This document shows positions 36,167 to 44,951 of a DNA stretch of 64,000 bases, in pieces (the stretch's first letter is position 1; each line of letters begins with the position of its first letter). Position numbers and translations under genes: made by a program. The stretch covers positions 62,001 to 126,000 of the forward strand of contig NZ_JBHLTP010000011.1 in assembly GCF_042434395.1 (NCBI RefSeq), in the 5' to 3' direction. Under the pieces are notes generated by a model. It was not told the DNA's origin. It saw only the letters and a program-made list of their open reading frames with translations, and ran no database searches. Source of the stretch: Pontibacillus salicampi (lineage in GTDB: Bacteria > Bacillota > Bacilli > Bacillales > BH030062).

Positions 36167-36821
36167 TCGGCGCTTCCTCCTCCCCCATTAGCTCCTTCCA
36201 TTCTTCCATAGGTGATTTGGACAAGTTCCAGGTCACTCTTTTGTAATGGGAAGTAATGGCTGCTAATACAGTATGTCGTTCTCCTATCACTAATTTTGCT
36301 TTTTTATGAGGCAGCTCCAATACCCCATGGTCAACTGCACCAATGCTAGTAAGGATAGGAATGACGATTCTATTTCGATAATCTGGTTCACCAATAATTC
36401 GCTGTGCTTCATACTTAGAAAATAGGTAATAGCTCATACCGCGAATAATGGCTAATCCAGTTTGACGGTTTAAATATTCTCTAGGTCCAATTAACAGGTG
36501 CATACCTAAGTCACCTGGCTTATACGCATAGTACTCCTTTAGAGGGTCTGATTCTATTCGGTATGCGATGCCATAGCATACCGGCTCTCCATTAATAAAC
36601 CCGAAGAAAACCCGTTTATGACTAGCTGTAACAGAATGGTGAAAGAATATCTTAAAATCTTCCCAATCTACATTCAATTTCCAAAATGGATAGATATGTT
36701 TTTGGTGCATCCAATTAAATAATGTATGTATATCTTTGTCATAGTCTGCAGCACGAAACGAAATGGTTTGATTCAGTGCCGGATCTTCCACAACGCATTC
36801 ATGGTGGTCTATGGATTCCAC
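36150..36821 (-). CDS. Second AlcB/IucB-type acyltransferase in the siderophore locus
   Basis: The 223-residue protein is a paralog of the acyltransferase at 29917: KHIYPFWKLNVDWEDF, GDLGMHLLIGPREYLNRQTGLAIIRGM and IIGEPDYRNRIVIPI line up with the same motifs. About 30 extra residues are shared between both ends. It is the first gene after the Fur box at 36842 and starts at GTG after GGGAGG. It may transfer a different acyl group, for example a longer chain, to the second hydroxylamine. That is inference; the acyl donor cannot be read from sequence. Confidence 0.82.
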   Translation of the reverse strand: MESIDHHECVVEDPALNQTISFRAADYDKDIHTLFNWMHQKHIYPFWKLNVDWEDFKIFFHHSVTASHKRVFFGFINGEPVCYGIAYRIESDPLKEYYAYKPGDLGMHLLIGPREYLNRQTGLAIIRGMSYYLFSKYEAQRIIGEPDYRNRIVIPILTSIGAVDHGVLELPHKKAKLVIGERHTVLAAITSHYKRVTWNLSKSPMEEWKELMGEEEAPIEKGS

Positions 36822-36841
36822 TTACATCCCTCCCGAATAAT

Positions 36842-36856
36842 TGATAACGATTATCA
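36842..36856. promoter_or_regulatory. Strong Fur box before the siderophore accessory pair
   Basis: TGATAACGATTATCA matches the Fur consensus TGATAATNATTATCA at 13 of 14 fixed positions. On the minus strand a plausible SigA -10 (TATAGT) lies just upstream of it, so Fur would cover the transcription start. The GTG start of the acyltransferase is 21 bases downstream. Confidence 0.85.
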
Positions 36857-37162
36857 TTACCAAATACTATATCTAAGATTAATGCAATTGAAAATCAATG
36901 TCAATTAACCATGAGCATCTTGATAAGAAAGAACCAATTTTCAGACAGTCATTTTCCAAAATCAACCTCCTAATAGTTGAAAGTAAGAAAAAAGGCATAC
37001 GTCACATAACATCACTCTCGCAGTTATAGATTTTTAGTTTAAGCTAGTTAATGGGAGTAAACTCCACCATTTTTCCAAGGGAATCTCCTATTTGTGAAAA
37101 AGCTTTGTTTCCTACTTCAAGAATGTTGTGGAAAAACCGTTCAAATGATATAAAAAAATAAC
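36857..37162. other. Intergenic gap, no gene seen
   Basis: This A/T-rich stretch of about 300 bases separates the siderophore locus from the ykn operon. Beyond the promoter elements next to the Fur box I see no open frame with a ribosome binding site. Confidence 0.5.
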
Positions 37163-37196
37163 AAAAAACACCCCAACAAAGGAGTTGGAGTGTTAT
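37163..37196 (-). terminator. Terminator of the ykn operon
   Basis: An 11-bp stem on the minus strand (AACACTCCAAC / GTTGGGGTGTT) is followed by six T residues. Confidence 0.85.
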
Positions 37197-37213
37197 ATAA
37201 AGTAAACCGACCA

Positions 37214-38407
37214 TTACTCATAGCGCAATGATTCAATAGGGTCTAGCTTGGATGCTTTGTTGGCCGGCAAAATTCCAAATATAATACCTATCAGCATAGA
37301 AAATAATAATCCACCCATAACTACCTGCCAAGAAATAAGAGCTGGCCATCCGGCAAAAATGGAGACAATAGACGCAATGCCCCATCCTAGTAAGATACCG
37401 ATGCCTCCCCCAATAATGGTTAAGGTGATGGATTCTATAAGAAATTGAGAGAGTACCTGCTGCCTTGTGGCTCCGAGGGCCATTCGTATCCCTATTTCCC
37501 GGGTACGCTCTGTAACAGATACAAGCATTATGTTCATAACGCCGATACCACCAACAAAGAGGGAAATTCCGGCAATACTTCCAATAATAATGGTCATAAT
37601 ATTCGTAATCTGACCAATTCCTTCTGCCATTTCCTCCATATTAAAAACTTGATAGGATTCCTCTGTATCATGTAAATCATTTAACATAGAGGAAGCTTTC
37701 TCTCCGGCTACTTGTATGTCATCTGCATTATTAGTCTGAAGAGTTACTGCAGTTATATCATTAGACCCGTAAATGGTTTTCCATGTTTTAAAAGGCATAT
37801 ACATTTCTACCGCACCAAATGAAAAGAGACCTGTTGGTTTTTCAAGAACACCAATAATTTCAACAGGCTGTACACCCACTTTTATTACTTTACCTAGTGC
37901 AGATTCTTCTTCAAAGAACTCCTCCTGCATTGAATGACTCACAACAGCAACACGCTGTCCGCCAATAAAATCCGAAGTGGTCAAACTACGCCCTTTTGCA
38001 ACGTTTAATCCGTTAACGTCTAAATAAGCTTGGTTAATGCCAGTCACAGATGAATCTGTCGTATCTTCCCGATAACGAAGACTCGATGTATTAGAACTAG
38101 ACGTAACTATTTCTTTAACTTCCGGAATAGTTTCTAGCTGCCGAATATCTTCCTCGGTGAAAGGGGCTTGGTTCCATGCGTTCGGGTTTGATTGCAGTTC
38201 TTCATCAGATGGCTGATAATACACTTCAACTGTATTACCTGGACCTGTAATCTGCGTTTTTAGCATGGCTTCTCCACCTTGACCGATTGCTACTACAATA
38301 ATGACTGCTGCCACGCCAATAATAATACCAAGCATAGTGAGCATGGAACGCATCTTGTGAGCTTTCAATGAGGTTAATGCCATCATTAGATTCTCTTTGA
38401 AACTCAT
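37214..38407 (-). CDS. yknZ: MacB-type ABC transporter permease (YknZ-like)
   Basis: The 397-residue protein has the MacB topology: one TM helix (residues 21-43), a large extracellular domain of about 230 residues, and three TM helices at the end. It contains the ARTREIGIRMALGAT-like coupling motif (here VTERTREIGIRMALG). It forms the mechanotransmission half of an exporter with YknY and YknX. The start overlaps the yknY stop as ATGA. In B. subtilis this complex protects cells from the SDP toxin. Confidence 0.9.
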   Translation of the reverse strand: MSFKENLMMALTSLKAHKMRSMLTMLGIIIGVAAVIIVVAIGQGGEAMLKTQITGPGNTVEVYYQPSDEELQSNPNAWNQAPFTEEDIRQLETIPEVKEIVTSSSNTSSLRYREDTTDSSVTGINQAYLDVNGLNVAKGRSLTTSDFIGGQRVAVVSHSMQEEFFEEESALGKVIKVGVQPVEIIGVLEKPTGLFSFGAVEMYMPFKTWKTIYGSNDITAVTLQTNNADDIQVAGEKASSMLNDLHDTEESYQVFNMEEMAEGIGQITNIMTIIIGSIAGISLFVGGIGVMNIMLVSVTERTREIGIRMALGATRQQVLSQFLIESITLTIIGGGIGILLGWGIASIVSIFAGWPALISWQVVMGGLLFSMLIGIIFGILPANKASKLDPIESLRYE

Positions 38408-39090
38408 TGCGCTGCCCCCTTTGCTGATTCGGTCACCACTAATCCGTCACGTACCATTATTCTTGTACTAGCATAATCTGCTACCTCTTGTTCATGAGTT
38501 ACTAAAATAATAGTAGAACCTTCTTTGTTTAACATTGTAAAAATGTCCATAATAGATTCGCTCGTTTTCGTATCTAAAGCGCCCGTAGGCTCATCTGCTA
38601 GGAGTAATTTAGGGTTATTAACAAGGGAACGAGCTATTGCTACACGCTGCTTCTGTCCACCAGAAAGGGCGCTAGGGAGATGATCCTTCCTATCCTCAAG
38701 CCCAACTTTTTGTAATGCTTCTAATGCTCGATCTTCCCGTTCCTTTTTCTTCACACCCGCATATATCATAGGGAGCTCGACGTTTTTTCTAGCCGTTAGC
38801 CTTGGCAATAATTGAAACTGCTGAAACACAAAACCAATAGATTCATTGCGAACCTTGGCCAATTCCATCTCTTTATAATCAGATACGTTTTCATTCTGTA
38901 AAAGGTAATCACCAGATGTCGGTTTATCCAAACAGCCAATGATATTCATCAGCGTGGATTTACCGGAACCAGATGGCCCCATAATCGCGCAAAACTCACC
39001 ATCTGAAATGGTTAAATCAATTCCTCTTAGTACATCAATAGATTCTGAGCCAGTCTGATAGCTTTTCGTAATATTGTTTAACTGAATCAT
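38404..39090 (-). CDS. yknY: ABC transporter ATP-binding protein (YknY-like)
   Basis: The 228-residue ATPase has Walker A GPSGSGKST, Q-loop FVFQQFQLLPRLTA, signature LSGGQKQRVAIARSL, Walker B LLLADEPTGALD and the H-loop LVTHEQEVADYA. The ADEPTGALD form is typical of the MacB/LolD group. It overlaps both neighbours by ATGA, so the three proteins are made in fixed ratio. Confidence 0.95.
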   Translation of the reverse strand: MIQLNNITKSYQTGSESIDVLRGIDLTISDGEFCAIMGPSGSGKSTLMNIIGCLDKPTSGDYLLQNENVSDYKEMELAKVRNESIGFVFQQFQLLPRLTARKNVELPMIYAGVKKKEREDRALEALQKVGLEDRKDHLPSALSGGQKQRVAIARSLVNNPKLLLADEPTGALDTKTSESIMDIFTMLNKEGSTIILVTHEQEVADYASTRIMVRDGLVVTESAKGAAQ

Positions 39091-40208
39091 GATTCCTTCA
39101 CTTCCATACCATCAGCTACATTGGATGGAGGGTCTTCCATTACTTTATCTTCCTTGTTAATTCCTTTAATAATCTCTAACTTGTCTCCTGTAGCAAGACC
39201 AATTTCCACTTGTTGCTTAGAAGCTTTTCCATCTTTAAGCAGATAGACGAAATTCTCTTCTCCCTCTTGCTTTACAGCAGTGACAGGTAGAGTAGTAGCT
39301 TGTTTGGACTCTGTTTCAATTTCCATTGTTAATTGAAAGCCTGGCTTAAGTTCCATGCTTTTACTAGAAACAGAAACTTCTACAGGGTACTGTACTGCTT
39401 GGTTCTCATTACCTAACCCTTGAGAGCTTTGCTCTGGAAGTGTACCAATTGTAGCTACTTTCCCTTCCCATGTCTTGTCTGGATAGGCATCAGAGCTGAT
39501 TGTTACCTTTTGGCCGTCCTTCACCTTTAACGTATCATATTCTGATAATGTTCCTGTGACAATCATGCTAGAGAGGTTAGCTACATAAATGATGGGGTCA
39601 GCATTTTCCATCGATGTTGCATTTTGTTGTTCATTTTTCTTCAATACAGTACCAGAAATATTACTGTTCACCTTCAGGTCTGCTTTGCGTTTTTCTAGCA
39701 TTTCTTTTTGTAGTAAATTCTGCTTTAAATCATTGTTAGCCATTTGCTTCTCGTAATCTAATTGATCACGCTGCTCTTCTATTTGCTCGCTAGCTTCCTC
39801 TTCTCCAACCTGATCCGCTAATTCGTTCTCTTTCTCATTCAAGCGGTCTATTTTCTTGTCTACTTGATTAATTTGTAGATAGCTTGAGTTAATGGCATTC
39901 TGATTTTGTTCTTTTTCCATCTCCAACTGATCATTCTCGTAGGTAATTAAGACATCGTCCTTCTTAACGGCTTGACCTTCCTTAACTGGAATGTCTTTAA
40001 TTTCCCTCTGATCAGCAGTTGGGTAAATAATTTGCTTTTCTTTTATTTCTAATGTACCAGGAACCATAATAGTAGAAGAAAGCTTCTCCTCCTTCATAGT
40101 AACGGTGCTTACTGACGGGGATTCAGCACTTACCTGCCGATACACACCTACCCCAGCTACAACAATAATAAGAGCTACGACCCCTGCTATAATCCAACCC
40201 TTCTTCAT
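39087..40208 (-). CDS. yknX: Membrane fusion protein-type subunit (YknX-like)
   Basis: The 373-residue protein has one N-terminal TM segment (residues 4-22), a lipoyl-like half (ATVPVKEG-type region IKDIPVKEGQAVKKDDVLITY), a long coiled coil from about residue 105 to 190 rich in Glu/Lys/Gln, the returning lipoyl half and a beta-barrel. This is the HlyD/MacA adaptor plan used in Gram-positive exporters. The ATG shares its A with the yknW stop (TAATG). An upstream extension to 40346 only shadows yknW. Confidence 0.92.
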   Translation of the reverse strand: MKKGWIIAGVVALIIVVAGVGVYRQVSAESPSVSTVTMKEEKLSSTIMVPGTLEIKEKQIIYPTADQREIKDIPVKEGQAVKKDDVLITYENDQLEMEKEQNQNAINSSYLQINQVDKKIDRLNEKENELADQVGEEEASEQIEEQRDQLDYEKQMANNDLKQNLLQKEMLEKRKADLKVNSNISGTVLKKNEQQNATSMENADPIIYVANLSSMIVTGTLSEYDTLKVKDGQKVTISSDAYPDKTWEGKVATIGTLPEQSSQGLGNENQAVQYPVEVSVSSKSMELKPGFQLTMEIETESKQATTLPVTAVKQEGEENFVYLLKDGKASKQQVEIGLATGDKLEIIKGINKEDKVMEDPPSNVADGMEVKES

Positions 40209-40879
40209 TACATCGTCCCCGCAGCGCCACTCAATGCTCCAATAAAGACGGTAGCAATAAATAATAGGATAGCAGCAGTCCAGGACAATCCTTTCGACAT
40301 CTCTCCTACTTTCTGAAGGCCAATAGCAGTTAGAATTGTTTGCCATATTGCAAATATTTCAATTCCATTCATAATACCTGAACCTTGACCTAGTAGACCA
40401 GCTAAACTAGTATAATGTACCATTTCGTTCCCACCAAAGGCCATCATGAGTAAACTATTTAGGATTAAGCCAAATCCAGAAATAACCAATGTATATGTAA
40501 TCATAGAAAATAATTTCTTAAACCCTGCCGGGGATCCTGCAATTTTAGCAACAATTAAATAAATCACCGTATAAATGAGCGCGGTAAAAGGAGCTATAAA
40601 AATACCAGTAATGGCCATTGTCACTTTGGCTATCATCATTAGCATTTCTTCCTGCTCAGCTGGCACAGCCCCTGCCTGTTGACCCTGTATGGTTTCCGCG
40701 TCCAAACTCATGGCCATTAACGACATGCCAATCGTAAATAGTAAGGTGACAAACATTAACGGCACCCATACCTTTGGGTTGGATTTAACTTTCTCAAACT
40801 GTTCTCCAGGGTTTAATACCATGCCAAATAAGGATGGCTTGCCTGAATTTTGCACATTCGTTTCTACATTTGTTTCCAT
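40208..40879 (-). CDS. yknW: Yip1-family membrane protein (YknW-like)
   Basis: The 223-residue protein has a short soluble N-terminus and five TM helices in the Yip1 pattern, with NPGEQFEKVKSNPKVWVPLMFV before the first helix. In B. subtilis YknW helps assemble the YknXYZ complex. Its position as first gene of a tight four-gene operon behind a SigW promoter matches that operon. The start is ambiguous: ATG 40879 is 12 bases from AAGGG, while a GTG at 40888 is only three bases from it. Confidence 0.9.
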   Translation of the reverse strand: METNVETNVQNSGKPSLFGMVLNPGEQFEKVKSNPKVWVPLMFVTLLFTIGMSLMAMSLDAETIQGQQAGAVPAEQEEMLMMIAKVTMAITGIFIAPFTALIYTVIYLIVAKIAGSPAGFKKLFSMITYTLVISGFGLILNSLLMMAFGGNEMVHYTSLAGLLGQGSGIMNGIEIFAIWQTILTAIGLQKVGEMSKGLSWTAAILLFIATVFIGALSGAAGTM

Positions 40880-40919
40880 TTGGATCACAATCCCTTCTTT
40901 TTATGTATTCCCCCATACT

Positions 40920-40945
40920 TACGTGTCATCCTAACAGAAGTTTCA
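40920..40945 (-). promoter_or_regulatory. SigW-type ECF promoter of the ykn operon
   Basis: On the minus strand the -35 TGAAAC (containing 40940-40945) and the -10 CGTA (40920-40923) are separated by 16 bases. This is the exact form of the extracytoplasmic function sigma W consensus. It lies about 40 bases before yknW, and the B. subtilis operon is known to be SigW dependent. Confidence 0.87.
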
Positions 40946-41182
40946 TATTCCTTCGAAAAAGTTACATTTTTTTCAAGGTTCAGTCCGACTGATATGGAAG
41001 GAGAGGAGAAAAGAATTCTATTTACTCATCGGTCCAATAACCTAAATGTTTAGTAAGATGTGGAAGGAAAAATAGCTCCTTACAAAAGATAAAAGGTTTA
41101 AGATGGCTCTTCGTTGGAAAATCTCTAATAAAAGCGTAAGGTGGAATTAAACAATACTAGAAAATATAGGAGTGAAGCTAGG

Positions 41183-42520
41183 ATGAAATTTGTTATTATC
41201 GGAGGCGACGCAGCGGGGATGAGTGCAGCCATGCAAATTGTTCGAAACAGCTCTGGAAATGAAATAGTTGCATTAGAAAAAGGGACCATTTATTCCTACG
41301 GCCAATGTGGTCTCCCCTATACATTTACTAATCAAGTAGAATCAACTGATGATTTAATAGCACGGTCCCCAGAAACATTTCAACAGAAATACGGTATCCA
41401 AACAAAGTCCCTTCACGAAGTAACACAAGTAGATTGCGAGTCAAAGATAGTCCACGGCATAAACCATCAAACAAATTCTGCTTTTGTAGAAAGCTACGAC
41501 AAGCTTCTTGTAGCAAGTGGTGCCAGCCCTATCTGCCCTCCCTGGAGTGGCATGGATGATGTAGATGGGATATTTACTTTAAAAACAATACCCGATGTCC
41601 ACGATATCGATAATTACCTCCAACACAATGTGAATCACGTTACAATAATTGGCGGTGGCTATATAGGGTTAGAAATGGCAGAAAGCATGAGAGGAATAGG
41701 AAAGGAAGTAAAGATTATTGAAAGAGGCGGGCAAATAGCCAAAATTTTTGATGAAGATATGGCACAATCTATCCATGAAGAGGCCTTCGCACAAGGTATA
41801 ACTATTTCTTTCCATGAATCAGTTGAAGGGTTCGAGGGTTCAGGGCACGTCGAGAAAGTTATTACAGATAAAGGAACGCACGAGACAGACATGGTACTTG
41901 TCGCTGTAGGAGTGGCTCCAAATACAGGTTTCATGAAAGGAACCGGGGTGTACACAAGCTATAACGGCGCAATTAACGTCAATGGATACATGGAAACAAA
42001 CATTAAGGATATCTATGCTGCAGGAGACTGCGCTACCCAGTACCATAGAGTAAAGGAAAGAGATGATTACATACCACTTGGCACACACGCAAATAAGCAA
42101 GGTCAAATAGCCGGAGTAAATATGGTAAACCAGCCTAGAACATTTAAAGGTATAGTAGGCTCGTCTATTATTAAGTTCTTTAATTTAACGCTTGGCAAAA
42201 CAGGCTTATCTGAAAAAGAAGCTTCATCACTTTCTTACCCATTTGAAACTATCACCATACAATCAACACATGCAGCAGGATACTATTCCAAAGATGACCC
42301 CATGACACTGAAGCTGATATATGGGAAAGAAAATCGTGTACTATTGGGAGCCCAAATAATAGGAAAGGCAGGAGTAGATAAACGAATTGATGTGGTAGCC
42401 ACTGCTCTATATCACAGGATGACCATAGATGAGCTTCAGGATTTAGATCTTTCCTATGCTCCACCCTATAACAGTGTGTGGGATCCCATTCAGCAAGCTG
42501 CAAGAAAGTCATTAAAATAA
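41183..42520 (+). CDS. CoA-disulfide reductase/NADH oxidase-type flavoprotein
   Basis: The 445-residue protein belongs to the single-Cys disulfide reductases. It has FAD-binding VIIGGDAAGMSAAMQI, active-site Cys in YSYGQCGLPY, NAD(P)-binding ITIGGGYIGLEMAE-like segment and YAAGDCATQYH. The single Cys with Gly-Leu-Pro-Tyr after it points to CoA-disulfide or CoA-polysulfide reductase. It keeps the thiol pool reduced, which fits the neighbouring catalases. The ATG at 41183 has AGGAG upstream; the 14 earlier residues are not supported. Confidence 0.87.
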   Translation: MKFVIIGGDAAGMSAAMQIVRNSSGNEIVALEKGTIYSYGQCGLPYTFTNQVESTDDLIARSPETFQQKYGIQTKSLHEVTQVDCESKIVHGINHQTNSAFVESYDKLLVASGASPICPPWSGMDDVDGIFTLKTIPDVHDIDNYLQHNVNHVTIIGGGYIGLEMAESMRGIGKEVKIIERGGQIAKIFDEDMAQSIHEEAFAQGITISFHESVEGFEGSGHVEKVITDKGTHETDMVLVAVGVAPNTGFMKGTGVYTSYNGAINVNGYMETNIKDIYAAGDCATQYHRVKERDDYIPLGTHANKQGQIAGVNMVNQPRTFKGIVGSSIIKFFNLTLGKTGLSEKEASSLSYPFETITIQSTHAAGYYSKDDPMTLKLIYGKENRVLLGAQIIGKAGVDKRIDVVATALYHRMTIDELQDLDLSYAPPYNSVWDPIQQAARKSLK

Positions 42521-42525
42521 ATGGC

Positions 42526-42556
42526 AACACACCTCTCTAACGGAGAGGTGTTTTTA
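42526..42556 (+). terminator. Terminator after the CoA-disulfide reductase
   Basis: An 8-bp stem (CACCTCTC / GAGAGGTG) with a 5-nt loop and five T residues. Confidence 0.82.
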
Positions 42557-42838
42557 ATGAAATTATTTTCAATTGTAATACAATAATTGATAACAATGAG
42601 GTTCCTCTATCCTTACCAAGCAAATATGATTACGCACCTAATGCATGTAAGTCCATAATTCGGAATAGCATATATATGTAAAAAGCAGATTACATTTATG
42701 GATCCATTAACATTCCTCTTCCCTCAAAGCACTGTTGAAAGTAAGATTGTAATCTAATCAAATGGATTTCCTACGCTTTTCCTGCTCAAGGCTGACTAGT
42801 GTTTTTCTTCTATCTCCACCTACCATAGAATATTTTAT

Positions 42839-42853
42839 TTAAAATAATTATAA
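42839..42853. promoter_or_regulatory. PerR box 1 upstream of the catalase
   Basis: TTAAAATAATTATAA matches the PerR consensus TTATAATNATTATAA with one difference. It lies just upstream of the -35 element. Confidence 0.75.
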
Positions 42854-42860
42854 ATAGATA

Positions 42861-42896
42861 TTGATTTTTATTTGAATTAGTTTATAATAATTATTG
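42861..42896 (+). promoter_or_regulatory. Catalase promoter overlapped by PerR box 2
   Basis: TTGATT (42861-42866) and a perfect TATAAT (42883-42888) are 16 bp apart. TTATAATAATTATTG (42882-42896), a PerR box with two mismatches, covers the -10 and the start site. PerR bound here would repress katA until peroxide oxidises the regulator. Confidence 0.75.
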
Positions 42897-42927
42897 TTAA
42901 ACATTCTTTCCAAAGAGGTGTTATATA

Positions 42928-44385
42928 ATGAATGAAAAAAGTTACTTAACTAATCAGGCTGGTGCACCAATCGGCGATAACCAGAATTCAATAACTGCAG
43001 GATCTAGAGGACCAACCCTTATTCAGGACGTCCATCTTTTAGAGAAGCTAGCTCACTTTAACAGAGAACGTATTCCAGAACGAGTGGTCCATGCCAAAGG
43101 GGCAGGTGCACATGGTTATTTTGAGGTAACCAACGATGTAACTCCATACACAAAGGCAGACTTCTTGTCTGAGGTCGGGAAAAAAACACCTATGTTTGCT
43201 CGATTCTCCACAGTAGCGGGTGAAAAGGGCTCGGCTGATTCCCTAAGAGACCCTCGGGGATTTGCCTTGAAATTCTATACACAAGAAGGAAACTATGATC
43301 TAGTTGGGAATAATACACCGGTATTCTTTATTCGAGATGCTATTAAATTCCCTGACTTTATTCACACCCAAAAACGAAATGCTAATACAAATTTAAAAGA
43401 CCCAAATGCGGTATGGGATTTCTTCTCCCTTTCCCCAGAGTCTTTACATCAAGTTACCATTTTGCACTCCGACCGTGGCGTTCCCGCAACATACAGACAC
43501 ATGAATGGATATGGAAGCCACACTTTCAAATGGACCAATGCTAAAGGGGAATCGTTTTGGATTAAATACCACTTTAAAACGGAGCAAGGAATTCATAACT
43601 TAGACGAAGCCACATCTATTAAACTAGCAGGCGAAAACCCAGACCATGCTACAGAGGATTTATATGTATCTATTGAAGAAGGGCATTACCCTGCGTGGAA
43701 AGTTTATGTACAAATCATGCCATTAGAGGATGCTAACTCGTATCGTTTCGATCCATTTGACGTAACCAAAGTATGGTCTCATAAAGACTATCCATTAGTG
43801 GAAGTAGGAAGAATGGTATTAGACCGAAATCCTGAGAATTATTTCGCAGAAGTGGAGCAGGCAGCATTCTCCCCTGGTACGCTAGTTCCTGGCATTGATG
43901 TATCGCCGGATAAAATGCTACAAGGACGCCTGTTTGCTTATTCAGACGCTCATCGTTATCGTGTCGGTGCAAATCATGAATTACTGCCAATCAATCGTCC
44001 TATCGTTCAAGTAAACAACTATCAACGGGATGGTGCGATGCGTTTTGATAACAATGGTAGTCAACAAATTAACTACGAACCTAACAGCTATGGAGGGCCA
44101 ACAGAAACTCCAGAAAACAAGCAGGCCTCCTACCCGGTTTCTGGTATGGCAGACAGTGTGTCATATGATCACCATGACCATTTCACTCAAGCTGGTGATT
44201 TATATCGCTTAATGCCTGACGACGAGAAAGAAAGACTTATTGAAAATATTGTAGGTGCTATGAAACCAGTGGAAAAAGAAGAAATAAAACTGCGCCAAAT
44301 TGAACATTTCTATAAGGCTGATCCTGATTACGGTACAAGAGTAGCCCAAGGTCTAGGCCTGTCCGTCCCATCCAGTGTTCAGTAA
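42928..44385 (+). CDS. katA: Heme catalase, small subunit clade (KatA-like)
   Basis: The 485-residue monofunctional catalase has the distal His in ERVVHAKGAGAHG, the distal Asn in the NNTPVFFIRDAIKFPDFIHTQK region and the proximal heme ligand Tyr in GRLFAYSDAHRYR. Length and motifs match the vegetative KatA group. The two PerR boxes and AAAGAGGTG site upstream support peroxide-inducible expression. The cluster also holds a CoA-disulfide reductase and a manganese catalase within 5 kb. Confidence 0.95.
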   Translation: MNEKSYLTNQAGAPIGDNQNSITAGSRGPTLIQDVHLLEKLAHFNRERIPERVVHAKGAGAHGYFEVTNDVTPYTKADFLSEVGKKTPMFARFSTVAGEKGSADSLRDPRGFALKFYTQEGNYDLVGNNTPVFFIRDAIKFPDFIHTQKRNANTNLKDPNAVWDFFSLSPESLHQVTILHSDRGVPATYRHMNGYGSHTFKWTNAKGESFWIKYHFKTEQGIHNLDEATSIKLAGENPDHATEDLYVSIEEGHYPAWKVYVQIMPLEDANSYRFDPFDVTKVWSHKDYPLVEVGRMVLDRNPENYFAEVEQAAFSPGTLVPGIDVSPDKMLQGRLFAYSDAHRYRVGANHELLPINRPIVQVNNYQRDGAMRFDNNGSQQINYEPNSYGGPTETPENKQASYPVSGMADSVSYDHHDHFTQAGDLYRLMPDDEKERLIENIVGAMKPVEKEEIKLRQIEHFYKADPDYGTRVAQGLGLSVPSSVQ

Positions 44386-44420
44386 ATAATAATTTCTTAT
44401 GTGATGAAGATATTAATTCA

Positions 44421-44459
44421 GCCTGCAGAGGAGCTCCTGTTTCTCTGCAGGCTTTTTTA
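44421..44459 (+). terminator. Terminator after katA
   Basis: A perfect 10-bp stem (GCCTGCAGAG / CTCTGCAGGC) with a 12-nt loop and T run. Confidence 0.92.
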
Positions 44460-44611
44460 TTGTTCGCACCAATAGGCAAACGTTAACCTTTATGAGCATA
44501 TTGTCCGCCCCCCCTTTAAAGCGGGAAGGGTTTCTTGAGCTTTATTCATTATTACACATAACTTACTCACGTCGTTTGAGCAAGTGGGCGAGCTATGAAT
44601 GCTCACAAAAC

Positions 44612-44640
44612 AAAAAAAGCTCGATGCAATTTCGAGCTTT
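44612..44640 (-). terminator. Terminator for a minus-strand transcript (44778-44951 gene)
   Basis: On the minus strand a 9-bp stem (AAAGCTCGA / TCGAGCTTT) with a 7-nt loop is followed by T residues. The only gene that could use it is the 57-codon gene to its right. Confidence 0.72.
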
Positions 44641-44660
44641 AAGATCTACGGTAAGTCCCG

Positions 44661-44698
44661 GTAGTAGTGATATACCCCCGTGTAGGCTCCACTACTAC
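44661..44698. other. Inverted repeat in the 3' region of the small minus-strand gene
   Basis: GTAGTAGTG (44661-44669) and CACTACTAC (44690-44698) form a 9-bp perfect stem with a 20-nt loop holding a C-rich run. It has no T tract, so it is not a normal terminator. Function unknown. Confidence 0.4.
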
Positions 44699-44777
44699 TG
44701 ACCACCTAAAATTCTTATATTCTAAAAACATTTACAAACCAATATTTCCTAGTGACCGGGAGATCCAATTCCAATAC

Positions 44778-44951
44778 TTACGCAGATTGCACCTCTTCAA
44801 TTTTGAGGCTGTAGTTTTGAGGAAATGTTTCATCTCTGCGTATTTTCTCAACAAACTGCTCAGCATCTGTAAAAGATGTAAACAGCATTTCTTTACGATT
44901 ATCAGCAAAGCTAACTCGTACTTGATTGGAATATCCAATAACTCTATACAT
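44778..44951 (-). CDS. Small protein of 57 residues, unknown family
   Basis: This gene is too short for usual length cut-offs. GAAGGGAA precedes the ATG at a suitable distance. The product starts MYRVIGYSNQVRVSFADN, includes FTSFTDAEQFVEKIRRDE, and ends with KIEEVQSA; composition is soluble alpha/beta, with no TM segment or Cys. A minus-strand terminator lies at 44612. The family is not recognised. It faces katA, so it is not part of its transcript. Confidence 0.65.
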   Translation of the reverse strand: MYRVIGYSNQVRVSFADNRKEMLFTSFTDAEQFVEKIRRDETFPQNYSLKIEEVQSA

